Assembly: GCA_030549495.1 (NCBI GenBank) | Contig: JAUIRK010000895.1 | Location: forward strand, 50,534-114,533 | Direction of reading: 5' to 3' | Source of the DNA: Nectonema munidae | Lineage: Eukaryota > Nematomorpha > Nectonematoida > Nectonematidae | DNA length: 64,000 nt | Shown: positions 47,260 to 57,877 of the stretch, piece by piece | Position numbering within the stretch: the stretch's first letter is position 1 | Layout: every line of letters begins with the position of its first letter | Made by a program: the position numbers and the translations under genes | Notes under the pieces: generated by a model | Told to the model about the DNA's origin: nothing | The model's input: the letters and a program-made list of their open reading frames with translations, nothing else | The model's database searches: none

Positions 47260-47364
47260 CCATTTTTATTTTAGATTTAAAAATGGTTGAGGGGATTTAA
47301 AAATAAAAATTATAACGGTGTACATTTTGGTCGGTCATTTTGGTGTACATTTTATACTGACCCC
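47260..47364. repeat. right TIR of the PHD-OTU-MULE
   Basis: Complement of the left TIR: TAACGGTGTACATTTTGGTC and GGTGTACATTTTATACTG lead to the terminal GACCCC. Confidence 0.92.
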
Positions 47365-48060
47365 TTTTTTGGATATAAAATTCTCATTTCTCTGAATTTA
47401 ATTACTTCTTCATCTTCAAGTATCGTTGGTTTGGTAGACATAATTGTTTTACTTTAATATTAAGTCTGATATCTTTTAACTTCTTTTTATATTCGCATTT
47501 TTCAAATTAGTTTATATTTCATCTATAAGATGAAGTTCTATTAGTCATCATGCTTTTAGTGCTATTTATGTCTACATTAATCACTAAAGAATATTTAATT
47601 TGCCCTTTTCTGACTTTACTTTAATGATTCACCAAAATGCCATTGTTAGTAAAAGCTTTTTTGAAATGGTATAATTTTTTGTCTTTTCGTCCTTTTTATT
47701 TTCTGAACTTTACCTTCTTGCTTGAATTCATTATAAAAGCTATCCATTCTTTCACACATTTTACAATCAAAAAACGTATCAATGCCAGTTTTTGGGTTAT
47801 ATTTTTTATATCTTTAAGGACAATTTTTGAAGCTTTTCTCTCCAGTTTTAAATTTTTCTTTCGAATTTCATCACTTAATTTCTCAATATTACCTAACAAA
47901 ACAAAACTTGTTGATAAGTTTCATTTTCAAATCGTGTAAAGATGAAGTTTCAATTAAAATGTCCAAAATCGCTTGTCATATTATAAAACTGATAATTGAA
48001 TTAAAATTAATTCATTCCAAATTAAAAAAAACTATAATAAAACGAGAGTATTATATGTAA
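47365..48060 (-). pseudogene. unrecognised sequence interrupted by the MULE
   Basis: On the minus strand next to the MULE right end, a frame reads MSTKPTILEDEEVIKFREMR and runs into the target site as YPKKG. Past the left TIR the frame continues as SKKLHKTKSILRNQHNY to a stop. Further upstream 47696-47899 is a Lys-rich helical frame (DEIRKKNLKLERKASK). I do not know the family; it could be another transposon or a dead gene. Confidence 0.3.
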
Positions 48061-48593
48061 AATAAAGATGTGGTCAGAGTAAAAATTGATACATATACCT
48101 CAAATTTTGTATTTGTGTTTTTTTTATCTCCTGCTATATTTCACAATAGTTGGGCTTGTAAAACATGTTTTTTATTTTATCGTTGTTTTCGAGTTCATTT
48201 TTTTTAATTACTTAAATTCAGTCTTGTTCTATGCATCAAATCATAGGATTATGCAATCTTAAAATTTAGATAGAGTACTTTTCTATACCAGAATCTATTT
48301 AAATGAATATTTATTATTTTTATTTGTTTAGGGATCATTGGTTTAAATTAAAAATTAAATAAAATGAAGGTTTAATCAATCAATTAACTTCTATATTTTA
48401 CAACACAGAAATTTATTTATCAATATAAAAAAATAAGGCTATGAATTCATATAAAATATTTGGAAAAATGATTATTCTTGTTTTATTAATAGTAAATTAT
48501 TTGATATAGTATTTAGGATCAATTAGAATGACTTTTTTGGATCTATACTGTATAAAATAGATAATACTTATTCGAAGGCATTGTACTTCTAAT

Positions 48594-48883
48594 CAGTGCC
48601 CGCGCTAAGCAAAATTTTTAGAAGGGGCTTCATTGGGGCGCTAATTTTTGAACTATCAGATTAATCTGCTTCAAGGCGAAAAGAAAACATATGATGTATT
48701 TGTCAAGCCATATCTATACAGATTACATTTTCCTGAAAGAAATTATTATGTTTTTCTTATTTTTTTAGGGTAATGAAAAATTTTTTAGGGGAGCTTGAAA
48801 ATTAGCCGGGGGTGGGGGGTTCAGAAATAGTTAGGTGGGAGGGGGGCTTGTGCCCCAAAATTTAATAGGTAGCGCGGGCTCTG
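48594..48883. mobile_element. hAT-like MITE (family 2)
   Basis: Left tip CAGTGCCCGCGCTA and the complement of the right tip CAGAGCCCGCGCTA match at 13 of 14 bases, both followed by AAATTTT and a GGGGC block. Flanks CTTCTAAT and CTCCTATA are a weak 8-bp pair. The 290-bp element encodes nothing. Confidence 0.8.
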
Positions 48884-50980
48884 CTCCTATATAAGCTTTA
48901 ACTAAGGATGCTGTTTTTCACTGACAGCACATTACAAAAATATGGTAGAAATTTGAAATTATGTTGGAAAAATAAATGAATGCTATAAAAAAAATTAATA
49001 AAAAAAAATGAATTAATTTAAAAAGTAAAAAAATATAAATTATTTTTCCCATTATGCCTAATATTATGCTGTAACAAAATATTTAAAAAAATATAGATGT
49101 ATAATTAACATGCAAATACATAAAATTATAAAATAAATCCGCATGGTGGAATATTTTTACTACTCTTCATACTATTATTTGGCCGTTAGAAACCATATTC
49201 TAATAATTTTAGGCTATTTATAATTTTTGGAAAAAGCTCTCTATCCTAGGTATAACGTGAGTTTAATGCTTTTACCGCTTTACTCATATTCGCATGAAAA
49301 TAATATATGCATATATAACTCTTTTTTATTTATAAGAAACTTAAAAAAATCGAGCAGTAAAAGCTTCTTAGGATAATCAAATTTTAAGAACTGAAAGTTT
49401 CTCAATTATTTAATACTTTAAATTAAAATTTTTCCATCTCATGGTTACCCCCATATGTTATACATAGGAATGCCTTGCTTAATTTTAAACAAAATTTAAC
49501 AATTATTCCATTTAACTGCTGAAATTCGTCTTGGATTATTGATCACCTGAAAATATGTATAGAATAGTATTAAGTTGTACTTTTCTAGTGAAATCAAAAA
49601 TAAAGAGTTGAGTGCCTTTTTTCACTCCTTTATGTTAAAAAAAGAAAGTTAGTGAAATATGAATTCGAAAAATTCTTGAAATAAGGCAAATAATAATTGC
49701 AAAAATAATGAAGTGAAAGTAAATCAAGAGTTTAATTTGACAATGTTTGAAAGCCATTTTAATAAACATTAGTAATAACTAATAAGCGATACTAAATTGA
49801 TATGACATATGATATGACAAGATGTAAATCATGATTCACTGACTAACTTAGCGAAGTGTAGGTAATAGTGCATGACTATTACTTGATGTAACTCTTTCAT
49901 GATCACCCACATTTTTCTAGTTTGTGTTACTATTATATTATCTTCATATACAAAGGGGAAAAGAAAAAATTATTCCATAATGTTTCTTCTTTATGTATTT
50001 GAGTAGTGGGAGTTTCTTAACTTTATAGATCAATAGTTCTCAACCGGGAAAGAATTTTCCTCATTATAAAAATATTCTATGTAAAGGTAAATGTATTAAT
50101 GTTGTCTCCATTCGTGACTTGATATTTGGCCTAGGGATATTTGTCCGAATGGACATTTAACCGAAAATGTACACACCATTTGTGAATTTTTATAGACGCG
50201 CCTTAACTTCTAGTAGATTTGCATACTTGTTTTCAATGCGTAATTTTTTTTATTTTTCTATTCTTTACTTCTATGCAAAATTTATGTAATGAATAATATT
50301 ATCTACAAGATGTTACATGCCAATATGAAATATAGTCACATAAATGACATGGTTTTACTGTATTTTATTGCGTTTGTTTAAGCATTTTTTATTGGTTGCA
50401 GGAGTATGCATATTACTGCATGGCTTGTTACTCCATTTGATATGAAAATAGATAATAATGTTTATGAATTCCGACTTAGATGTACTTGTTGAAATCTGTG
50501 TTGATTTCAAAAATAAAGGGTTTTTTTAACAATATTAATACTAGTACCCCGAGTACAGAGAAGTAGCCTAACCTTTCTAACTAGCATTCTCAACTTCCTC
50601 TATGTACTCATCGAGCACATTCATCCTATTAATGTCAAATTTAATAAAAAGGTTTCGTATTTTCAATGTATTCATTTTGCCAAATAACACAAAAGTAGTT
50701 TTTATCCGATATATTTCATGTTAAAATTTCAAATATAATTGCTTTTTAAAGGCATTATGACATAATTAAATATCTCTATATATATCTTTCATTATATTAG
50801 TGCTGATAATAGGAAATGCCAAAAATGATTTAATGTTTTTATTTTAAACTTCTGAAGGGATAATTTATGAGAGGGGTTGACACGTTAAAAAGTTTGGAAA
50901 CCCCTGTTCTCATATATGATAAAGATAGCTAAAACAAATTTGTGTTTGGGTGCATTCCGACGTCCCTTGCATCTTTGGAT
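48884..50980. other. AT-rich spacer
   Basis: No exon or repeat end recognised in 2.1 kb. Confidence 0.4.
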
Positions 50981-51110
50981 CGTGAGTAAGGTTGGTTAGG
51001 TATTGGGTTTCGATTAATCATGGTGTTGGGTTCGATCCAAAATCAAGCCTACTTTCTCATAATTTGATACAAGTGGCGCAATTGTGCCTTCTCGATGAAA
51101 ACACACCACT
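50981..51110 (+). mobile_element. tRNA-derived SINE copy
   Basis: CGTGAGTAAGGTTGGTTAGG leads into GTTGGGTTCGATCC, a good RNA polymerase III box B, then GATACAAGTGGCGCAATTG and TGCCTTCTCGATGAAAAC. The body that should follow is displaced: its sequence resumes at 51402. Confidence 0.7.
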
Positions 51111-51401
51111 ATATCTTTACTTTTGATCTCTGTCATTCACACTTTGAAAGCGACACTGTGTTCCGCAAAACCAAATGTTCTGACTCCTCTGTGTAATCCA
51201 GGCCCACCAATTATGTTATTCTATTTTTTTTATGACACACCCATTTAAATGGCAGTGAACAGTAATTGAAACAATTATAACAGCGAAAGATTACGCAAAT
51301 ATCATCATAGCTATTGAGAAAGGAAAATGTTGTAATTTCCATTTATTTGATATCTGGGCACATATTCAATTAGAATATTTTTATAAAAAATAAATTATTA
51401 A
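51111..51401. other. 291-bp insertion in the SINE or alternative tail
   Basis: Lies between head and body of the forward SINE copy and is absent from the inverted copy. I see no terminal repeats in it. Confidence 0.4.
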
Positions 51402-51542
51402 AATCAAAAGACATTCTTTTTTTTATAAAATGTTAAACCTATATAAAAAAAAAGAAAAGTTTTTCATAAAATTGCATCCATTTGATGTTTATATGCAAAA
51501 ATAATGGAAAATGTCATCTAAGGGGAAGAGTTTCTCAGTCTA
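51402..51542 (+). repeat. SINE body, forward arm of an inverted pair
   Basis: From AATCAAAAGACATTC to GAAGAGTTTCTCAGTCTA. The complement occurs at 53900-54058, directly joined there to the SINE head. Confidence 0.8.
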
Positions 51543-52536
51543 AAATATTGAATTTTTTTTTACTTGGGTTTAGAAAATAACAGGCATGAAGACGCGAATT
51601 TAAATTTGGCCATTTTGTAGAAATTGGAAGTCTAACATGTTTCAATGAAAATTTACTATAAACCTTAAATTTAAATGAATTAGCTATTCCCCTCCCTCAG
51701 TGATTCGCGATACTTACATGATAATGAAACAGTTTGTACTTAGAGTAGTGCAAAATAAACTCTTTAAAAAGTTTACTCATTATCCCAAGAAAATCAAAAA
51801 ATAATTATATTATAGAAGACTATATCTGTTATTCTAGAGAGAGAATTTGATTCTAGTTCATGGGTGGCCAAGCTTTAAATAAAATTTTAATCAGTTACTT
51901 ACCTACAGGTTTTTTAACAAAAGTTTGAAAGAAGGTGTTTCATACATTAGAAACTAAAATAACTAAGTGAATATCCTTGAATAAAAGTTCGATAAATTTG
52001 AATTGTCTAATAAAAGGTTTGCTTGTTGAATTATATTTACAATAACTATTTCAATTACTGTAATCAATAGGGATAAACTCTTTAAGCTTGAACTCATAGA
52101 AGATACTATCTGGGGCTGGAGAAAAAGTATCTTATATTCTATATGCTATAAAAAATATATTCTCCCCCTGAAAAATTTGTAGGCTACATTAATTTCACTA
52201 CTCAACTATGCCTCAAATTCAGATTGTCAAGTATATCAAATAAAAGCAAAATAAATAATATAAAGACTTCGCATTAAAACAAGAAAAGTAATATGGAAAA
52301 TTTACTCATAAGCGAAACAAGTTTTTTAAATAAAGATATCGAATAGAGAGAATTCATATTTATTAAGAGGGGGAGGAAACGAGTAGGTAAAATTTTATAC
52401 TTTAAAATAAAAAAGTTTATTCAACAAATATGATTATGTGTGTTTTATATAGTTGTCATGAATTCCAAAAACGCTAAGCAACAAAAAAGATTATAAAAGT
52501 TAGAATCAGTTAACAATAACATTGTGAGAATGCATC
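51543..52536. other. spacer 3' of the coiled-coil gene
   Basis: At 51854 TTCTAGTTCATGGGTGGCC resembles the left end plus flank of the MITE at 52885. A plausible minus-strand poly(A) signal was not identified with confidence. Confidence 0.35.
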
Positions 52537-52788
52537 TTATTCCACTGTTTGAATTGCACATTCTTTCAAAGTTTTGGTGCTAGAGGGTTTTTTGTCAAAC
52601 TTTTCTTCAATGAGTTTGGCAATGAGTGCACCGGGTATAGGGAGATCATCATTAGCATTTTGAGAAGAGTTCAAATAGCATGCAGATGGAGGAAAGGAAC
52701 TAACGATAAACTTAGATGAATCTGCCTTTTCACAGTTTTCCACTCCAGCCAACATTTCTTCAATCCTTTTCCTATATTCATTCGGCAA
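52537..52788 (-). CDS. coiled-coil gene, last exon
   Basis: Acceptor ATTCGTTTTAG precedes TTGCCGAATGAA; 83 codons run to TAA. A helical start (EYRKRIEEMLAGVE) is followed by a polar linker and a second helix (IPGALIAKLIEEKFDKK). Confidence 0.7.
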   Translation of the reverse strand: MPNEYRKRIEEMLAGVENCEKADSSKFIVSSFPPSACYLNSSQNANDDLPIPGALIAKLIEEKFDKKPSSTKTLKECAIQTVE

Positions 52789-55700
52789 CTAAAACGAATG
52801 AAATTAGAAACAACGAGGTAAACTAAATCCTTTATAATATATGGCAGGAGAGTTCAAGCCGCTGATCACTGGTTGATTCTAGTCCAGGGGTGGCCGAGCT
52901 TTTTGGGGTAAGCGCCAAATATAGCGTTTTCTGATGATGCGTCAACATCTTTTATTCTGTTATCCAGCGCTTAACATCATCAGACGATTAAAAAGGTAAA
53001 CGATTTTTATTTTTCAGGTCAGCCGGTTACCTTAATTTTAAACCAAATTATCATAGACAAAGAAACATTTTAAATTCTATTTTATTTTCATTTTTTAGCC
53101 TTAAGTTTCCTTGGTATCAAAGACGTCCAAAAATTGATTAATTTTAATCATCAGTGCGTCATTTCCGATTATGCAAAGCGCCACTTTCGGCACATGCGAC
53201 AAGGTTGGCGACATGTGTTCGAGTCATATTTATACAAAATTTAAAAGTATGAAATTATTTTAGGAAAACATATTTTCTTAAAATATAAGCGTTTTAAAGT
53301 AGTGTTATTTTTTTCAAACACAGAGACGTAAATAATTTTATGTTTTAAACACTATCAACATGTGAATAAAAATATGATGGAGGTAGAACAAAATTTTTAC
53401 TTGAAATTTAAAAAAAAGATTTAAATTAAAAATATTATTTCCGCTATGTTGACGTGTTCTGGCAAAAGTAAAAGGTTTTATCATAAATTCGCCTAGTTCA
53501 TTTTAGAAGAAAGAGCTAAGCTTCAGCTGGCAATAAATAGTTAGAATGTGCGAAATTTCACAACCTAGGGTTCTAATATGATAGTTTGTTAGTAGAGTGG
53601 CAAAATATGAGTCCCTTCACTTAAATGTGATTATGAAACAAATGCTAAGTCAAACAAAGTTAAAATTAGCTTAATATATTAAATCATTTCTATTTTTATT
53701 TTGTACTCAAATGAGAAATAGAACATTTTGATTTTACTCCATTGTACTTGCATAACTCGTTCTATTAGAAAAATGAGACATTTAAATACGCGTAAAAATA
53801 TACCCAACAATCATACTATATCGCGTGAAAACCGAATTTCTAATTGACCAGATGCCTAATCGCAATTTTTATATTGGCAATAATAATTTTAGAATTTAAT
53901 AGACTGAGAAACTCTTCCCCTTAAGATGACATTTTGCATTATTTTCGCATATAAACATCAAATGGATGCAATTTTATGAGGAACTTTTTCTTTTTTTTTA
54001 TAAAATTTTTTTTATATAGGTTTAACATTTTATAAAAAAAAAGAATGTCTTTTGATTTCATCGAAAAGACACAATTGCGCTGCTTGTATCGAACTATGAA
54101 GAAAGTAAGCTTGGTGCGGGATCGAACCCAAGACCTTGAGTTATCGAAACCCAGTATCTAGCCAACTTTACTCACGCTTTAGTTAGTTGGTTATTTGTTT
54201 AGTAGGTTTACCTAAAGTTAGTTTCTTAGCTATAAAATAGAAGAGTTCTTAATAAGTAAGCAGTAACGAATAATAATTGAATATTTAAAGCCAATGTTCA
54301 GCATTCAGTCGGTTTACCTAAATTCTCAAAAACTTTCAAATCGTACTTTTAAAATTGCAAAAATTTAAGATTTGAATATAAAAGTATACATGTAAAGCAA
54401 TAGATAATAATTTTAGAGTTTTTTGATGCTAAAACTCATTTAAATTTCTCATGAGTAAACTCTTTCATGTTTCCACCAAATTAATTAAATAATCAACTAA
54501 CAAGCTATCTGTCTAACTAGCATTATGATATAATGCTTTTGGTTGAGGTTCATTTCATTTTCAACTCACAGGTGTTTCGTTTGTTGGGGCTTGGTCCAGC
54601 CAACTATATCATTATGATGAAGTCATAATGAATATCCTAATTTTCACACCACCTTAAAAGTTAGCACATGAACTTTTTTTATAATGCCACTTTGTAGTGT
54701 GTCTATATACAATATCTAGCGATTATAAATAATAAATAAATCTTGAATAAAATTAATAAAGCATTAGAAGCGAGGTAGTCGTGGAAAGAATATAAATTTT
54801 AGCTTTAAAAATAATTAATGCGCCACTTTTTTTCTTTAAAGCGAACAGGTCATGCATCCCGCCCTCTCAGTAGAAAATATCGAGCTCAGTTAAACACCTC
54901 AAAATATATAGAAAGAAAATATCACTCCAATTTTTTTAAAATAAAAATAGCATGAATAAGAATATTCAAAAAGTATGTTGTGACATATATTCAAGGCGTT
55001 AGGTGGAAAAAATTTATAAGGAACTTCGGTTTCAAAATCCCGACACATGCCACCAAGAAATACCTTCTTTTGTTTTTAAGAATGTGAGCCAAACAGAAAA
55101 AGGAGAAATTCTGCATTATGCTAACTTTCGTTTTATTAGGGTTTCATAAATGCAATTAAATACCTTTAGTCATATATCACGTATAATGTATATCATGGCT
55201 GTACTCATTTTGTGAACGTTTTTGCAAATCTTATATATGTAAAGGTGCTAAATTCTTATATATACATACAAATACATATATATAAAGAGAGTTTGGATTT
55301 TTGTTAGTTTATATAGTTAGACATATAGTAGATAGGATCGCGAATCAATGGGCAAATTTGTGGAGGGCGTATTTATTTTAATGATGCTAACCCAAAAATG
55401 ACCGATCAATCAATTCATATTTTATATAGGTTAAGTAAAAGATTGTTCTTAAAATCACTTTAAGGACAAAATTATAGTGATGATGAAGGCGTTAATGCTG
55501 AGATAGGAAAGGTCAAAATGAAAATAAACAAGAAAAGTAAAACTCGGTGCCAGGCTCAAATTATCATTAGCCGGGATTTGGAATCAGAGCTTCTTAAGTT
55601 GGAGGTGGAACCAGACTCTTAAATAAAATTGTGGAAGTGTTATTATTCTAAAATGGAGTAGGTTTCGCATAATGAAAAAGTTACGTTATTTTATAAGTTG

Positions 55701-56533
55701 CAAAAAATGCACAATTTATCAAAATTATCATGAAATATTTAAATATTTTTCGCAAAAATTTGATTCTTGTAAATTTAATATCGTTCTCAATGAATTTGAT
55801 AGAGATGATAAGCTTTCGAGACTACCGGGTTCCAAATTATCAAGGAAATAGAACTAAAATAATTAATATTTAACAAGAATTGGATAATATTTTAATTTTG
55901 AACTTTAAAGGTTAACTAAGCTCATAATAAATATAGGTACATATATCATCTATATGGAAATACTTATTATCTGCATTATCCATTGAAGACACAAGAAATC
56001 GGTATCAGAGATTTTACTATGGAATCAAGAAAATTTTTAGTGATTACATTTTTGAGCTTTGGGCAAGTGGAAGAGTTAGATTTAGATCGTAGTAAATTTA
56101 AAGCGAAATCACAAACATCTTTATACATTTCCTAAAAGAAAAAAACATAATTATAAGTTGGCTCATTGTGATGTAAAGAAAAAGAAACATTTTCTTGAAT
56201 TATTTCAGATAAAACAGTTGATAAATTTTGAGCTTGTTTTGATAAAACGGAAATGCGTTCAGTCAAATGTTTTTTTTCTGCTTCATATGTGGAGACAATT
56301 TTTATCAGCTTATCCTCCAGACTACAATTAATGCTCTGAAGGTTGTCATGACTTTCAACGAGTCTAGGATTAATTTCGAAAATAAATAAATCTAAAGCAT
56401 AATTAGTATTCATTGAAAGAAAGGAAGCGATACAATTTACATTTCATTCTTTTGTACAATCTGCTTTATCGTTTTTGACATAGGATGACTTGATTCATCC
56501 AATCCATTGCACTCATCAAGTGGAGGAAGTAAA
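52537..56533 (-). CDS. C-terminal part of an unrecognised coiled-coil protein (3 exons)
   Basis: Exons 56441-56533, 56189-56363 and 52537-52788 join in consistent phase (2, then 0), with acceptors TTATTTTTTTAG, AATTAATCCTAG and ATTCGTTTTAG and donors GTAAAT and GTTTCT. The product reads LPPLDECNGLDESSHPMSK, QIVQKNE, then a coiled coil (LVESHDNLQSINCSLEDKLI, YEAEKKHLTERISVLSKQ) and LPNEYRKRIEEMLAGVENCE, ending FDKKPSSTKTLKECAIQTVE. It has the look of a cytoplasmic coiled-coil scaffold. More exons may lie in the 3.4-kb intron and above 56533. I do not know the family. Confidence 0.65.
52885..53217. mobile_element. hAT-like MITE (family 3) in an intron
   Basis: Left tip CAGGGGTGGCCGAGC and the complement of the right tip CACATGTCGCCAACC form a worn hAT-type inverted repeat (CAGGGGT-style tip). 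The 8-bp flanks TTCTAGTC and TTCGAGTC match at seven positions, a good target duplication. GCGCCAAATA near the left and GCGCCACTTT near the right pair inside. No coding. Confidence 0.75.
53900..54058 (-). repeat. SINE body, reverse arm of the inverted pair
   Basis: Complement of 51402-51542: starts TAGACTGAGAAACTCTTCC and ends GAATGTCTTTTGATTTC, with a longer A/T run in the middle. Confidence 0.8.
54059..54176 (-). mobile_element. tRNA-derived SINE copy
   Basis: On the minus strand CGTGAGTAAAGTTGGCTAG, CTTGGGTTCGATCCCGC (box B perfect) and TTCGATACAAGCAGCGCAAT, then TCTTTTCGATGAAATC directly joined to the body. This is the best-preserved head of the family. Confidence 0.75.
54190..55460. other. 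intronic AT-rich spacer
   Basis: No further exon or repeat recognised; short TA tracts near 55260. Confidence 0.35.
55465..55622 (+). CDS. exon-like open frame, unrecognised
   Basis: After a possible acceptor (AATCACTTTAAG) 51 codons run to TAA: SDDEGVNAEIGKVKMKINKK, then CQAQIIISRDLESELLKLEV. AATAAA overlaps the stop. The composition looks coding, but no partner exon is visible and it lies opposite to the coiled-coil gene, in its intron. Confidence 0.25.
56189..56363 (-). CDS. coiled-coil gene, middle exon
   Basis: 58 codons of heptad-like sequence with Leu/Ile spacing; no Pro or Gly. The frame remains open beyond the GTTTCT donor to 56132 but becomes Phe-rich. Confidence 0.6.
56441..56533 (-). 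CDS. coiled-coil gene, upstream exon
   Basis: 93 bases between a strong acceptor and a GTAAAT donor, 30 codons plus split codons on both sides that fit the next exon. Confidence 0.55.
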
Positions 56534-57166
56534 CTAAAAAAATAATATCCTTTTACCAAACGAGGTACAAAATGAATTTAAAAATAACATTGTAATGGCC
56601 ATTTTATCAATGCTATACTTTTGTAAGCTAGACAAGATCAAAAAAAGAAGAAATACATGAAAGGATTTGTCAATACAGAGTAGAGCAATGCAAAGACCCA
56701 CTACACAAACGTTTGAATTTTATCAAACGAACCCCTTTTAAATATCCTTTAAGCAGAGCGGTTTTTCTAGGTTAATAAAAAGTAAATAAATATTAAAAAT
56801 GAAATTGAAAAAATAGATGTACAAAAAGAGAATTTGATTCTTGTGTCTTAATTTTATTATAAGAGAATATTTTTCGGTTGCTAATATCTAAGAGTGTGCA
56901 ATAGGAGGTTGAAAACCAAAGAAAAGTGTGAAAGTTTGGATATGCGAAAATCTAACCTATCTATTACAGAACAGAATATAAAAATATTTGTAAGTAATTT
57001 ATTCGCTGAAAAGAGGACAGATAATTGAAATATTGTTAATTTATAAGGCCATCAAATGATTTTGGAGTTATCTCAATAAATTATGAAAATCAAAAAGATC
57101 ATGTTACATAAGTAGAACCTAGGAATGGATACCGACTCCGACTCCTTTAAAAACTGCGACTCAGCA
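56534..57166. other. upstream of the coiled-coil exons
   Basis: No additional exon could be found with matching phase. Confidence 0.3.
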
Positions 57167-57386
57167 CAGTGACGTAGAAAATGGGATCGTCCACCCAAGC
57201 ACAGAATTTATTCGTGTTAATACATCAATATAAATTTAATCGAGATATTTTAAACATAAATTAAAGCAATGTAATAATGCTTTTCATTCCAATTTTCCAT
57301 ATCTGTATTATTAAGTTTTGAGGGGTGGCAAAATTAGCCAATTAAATCTCAATTAATTTCAAAAAAGATTATGTTCACGTACGTAA
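57167..57386. mobile_element. hAT-like MITE (family 1, copy 2)
   Basis: Begins CAGTGACGTAGAAAATGGG, shares CAGAATTTATT and GGGTGGCAAAATTAG with the copy at 32097-32589, and ends near CACGTACGT. It is about half the length of the other copy and its right tip is worn. Confidence 0.55.
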
Positions 57387-57877
57387 TTTAATTATTTTTG
57401 AAATCATTATGAAAAAGTTTATAACAATTACAAACGTAAGTGAAGTAGAAATTATTAGAATTCGAAAAACTTAATATTTTTCTAACTTTTTATGAAAAGA
57501 CTAAGAAATGAGCTTTCAAATGATTAAGATTATAAAAAATCTATAAATAAACAACCTACTTAGTGGCTTTCATTAAAAAAATGAAACAATTTTTTAAAAA
57601 TTATTCATTTTAATATTAGAAAATATTAGGAGAAAAAAAGAAAAAAACTAAAAAAAACAGATAGAATATATTTTAACCCGATTGTATATCTCGCATATAT
57701 ATGCGTTTTTTCAATAACTGGGACCTATTTTTTTCAAATGGGGCCGTGGACCTGGAGCTGTAGCCTCTATGTTAATACCAATAACTATTATGTTAATCTT
57801 GCCCTGTATGTTGTATTTACCATTACTGGGCAATTAGTGATCTAAATTTTTAAAAAGTTTAAAACAAAAATTTATAA
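57387..57877. other. AT-rich spacer
   Basis: No feature recognised. Confidence 0.35.

Larger units (their letters stand above)
41376..47364 (-). mobile_element. Mutator-like element (MULE) encoding PHD, OTU and transposase
   Basis: Terminal inverted repeats of about 105 bp bound the element: left GGGGTCAATATAAAATGTAT at 41376, right (complement) GGGGTCAGTATAAAATGTAC ending at 47364; both continue with CCAAAATG, AAAATGTACACCGTT and ATTTTTAAATCCC. A 7-bp direct repeat TTTTTTG (41369-41375 and 47365-47371) flanks it, low in complexity but in the right place. All coding lies on the minus strand: PHD-like finger, OTU protease, MULE transposase. Two short piggyBac-like MITEs are inserted in the 5' third (46101-46549). 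Confidence 0.92.

Noticed and set aside
54059-54176. Possible tRNA gene on the minus strand (box A and perfect box B)
   Set aside because: No acceptor-stem pairing, and the same head is joined to a shared body in other copies, so it is a SINE.
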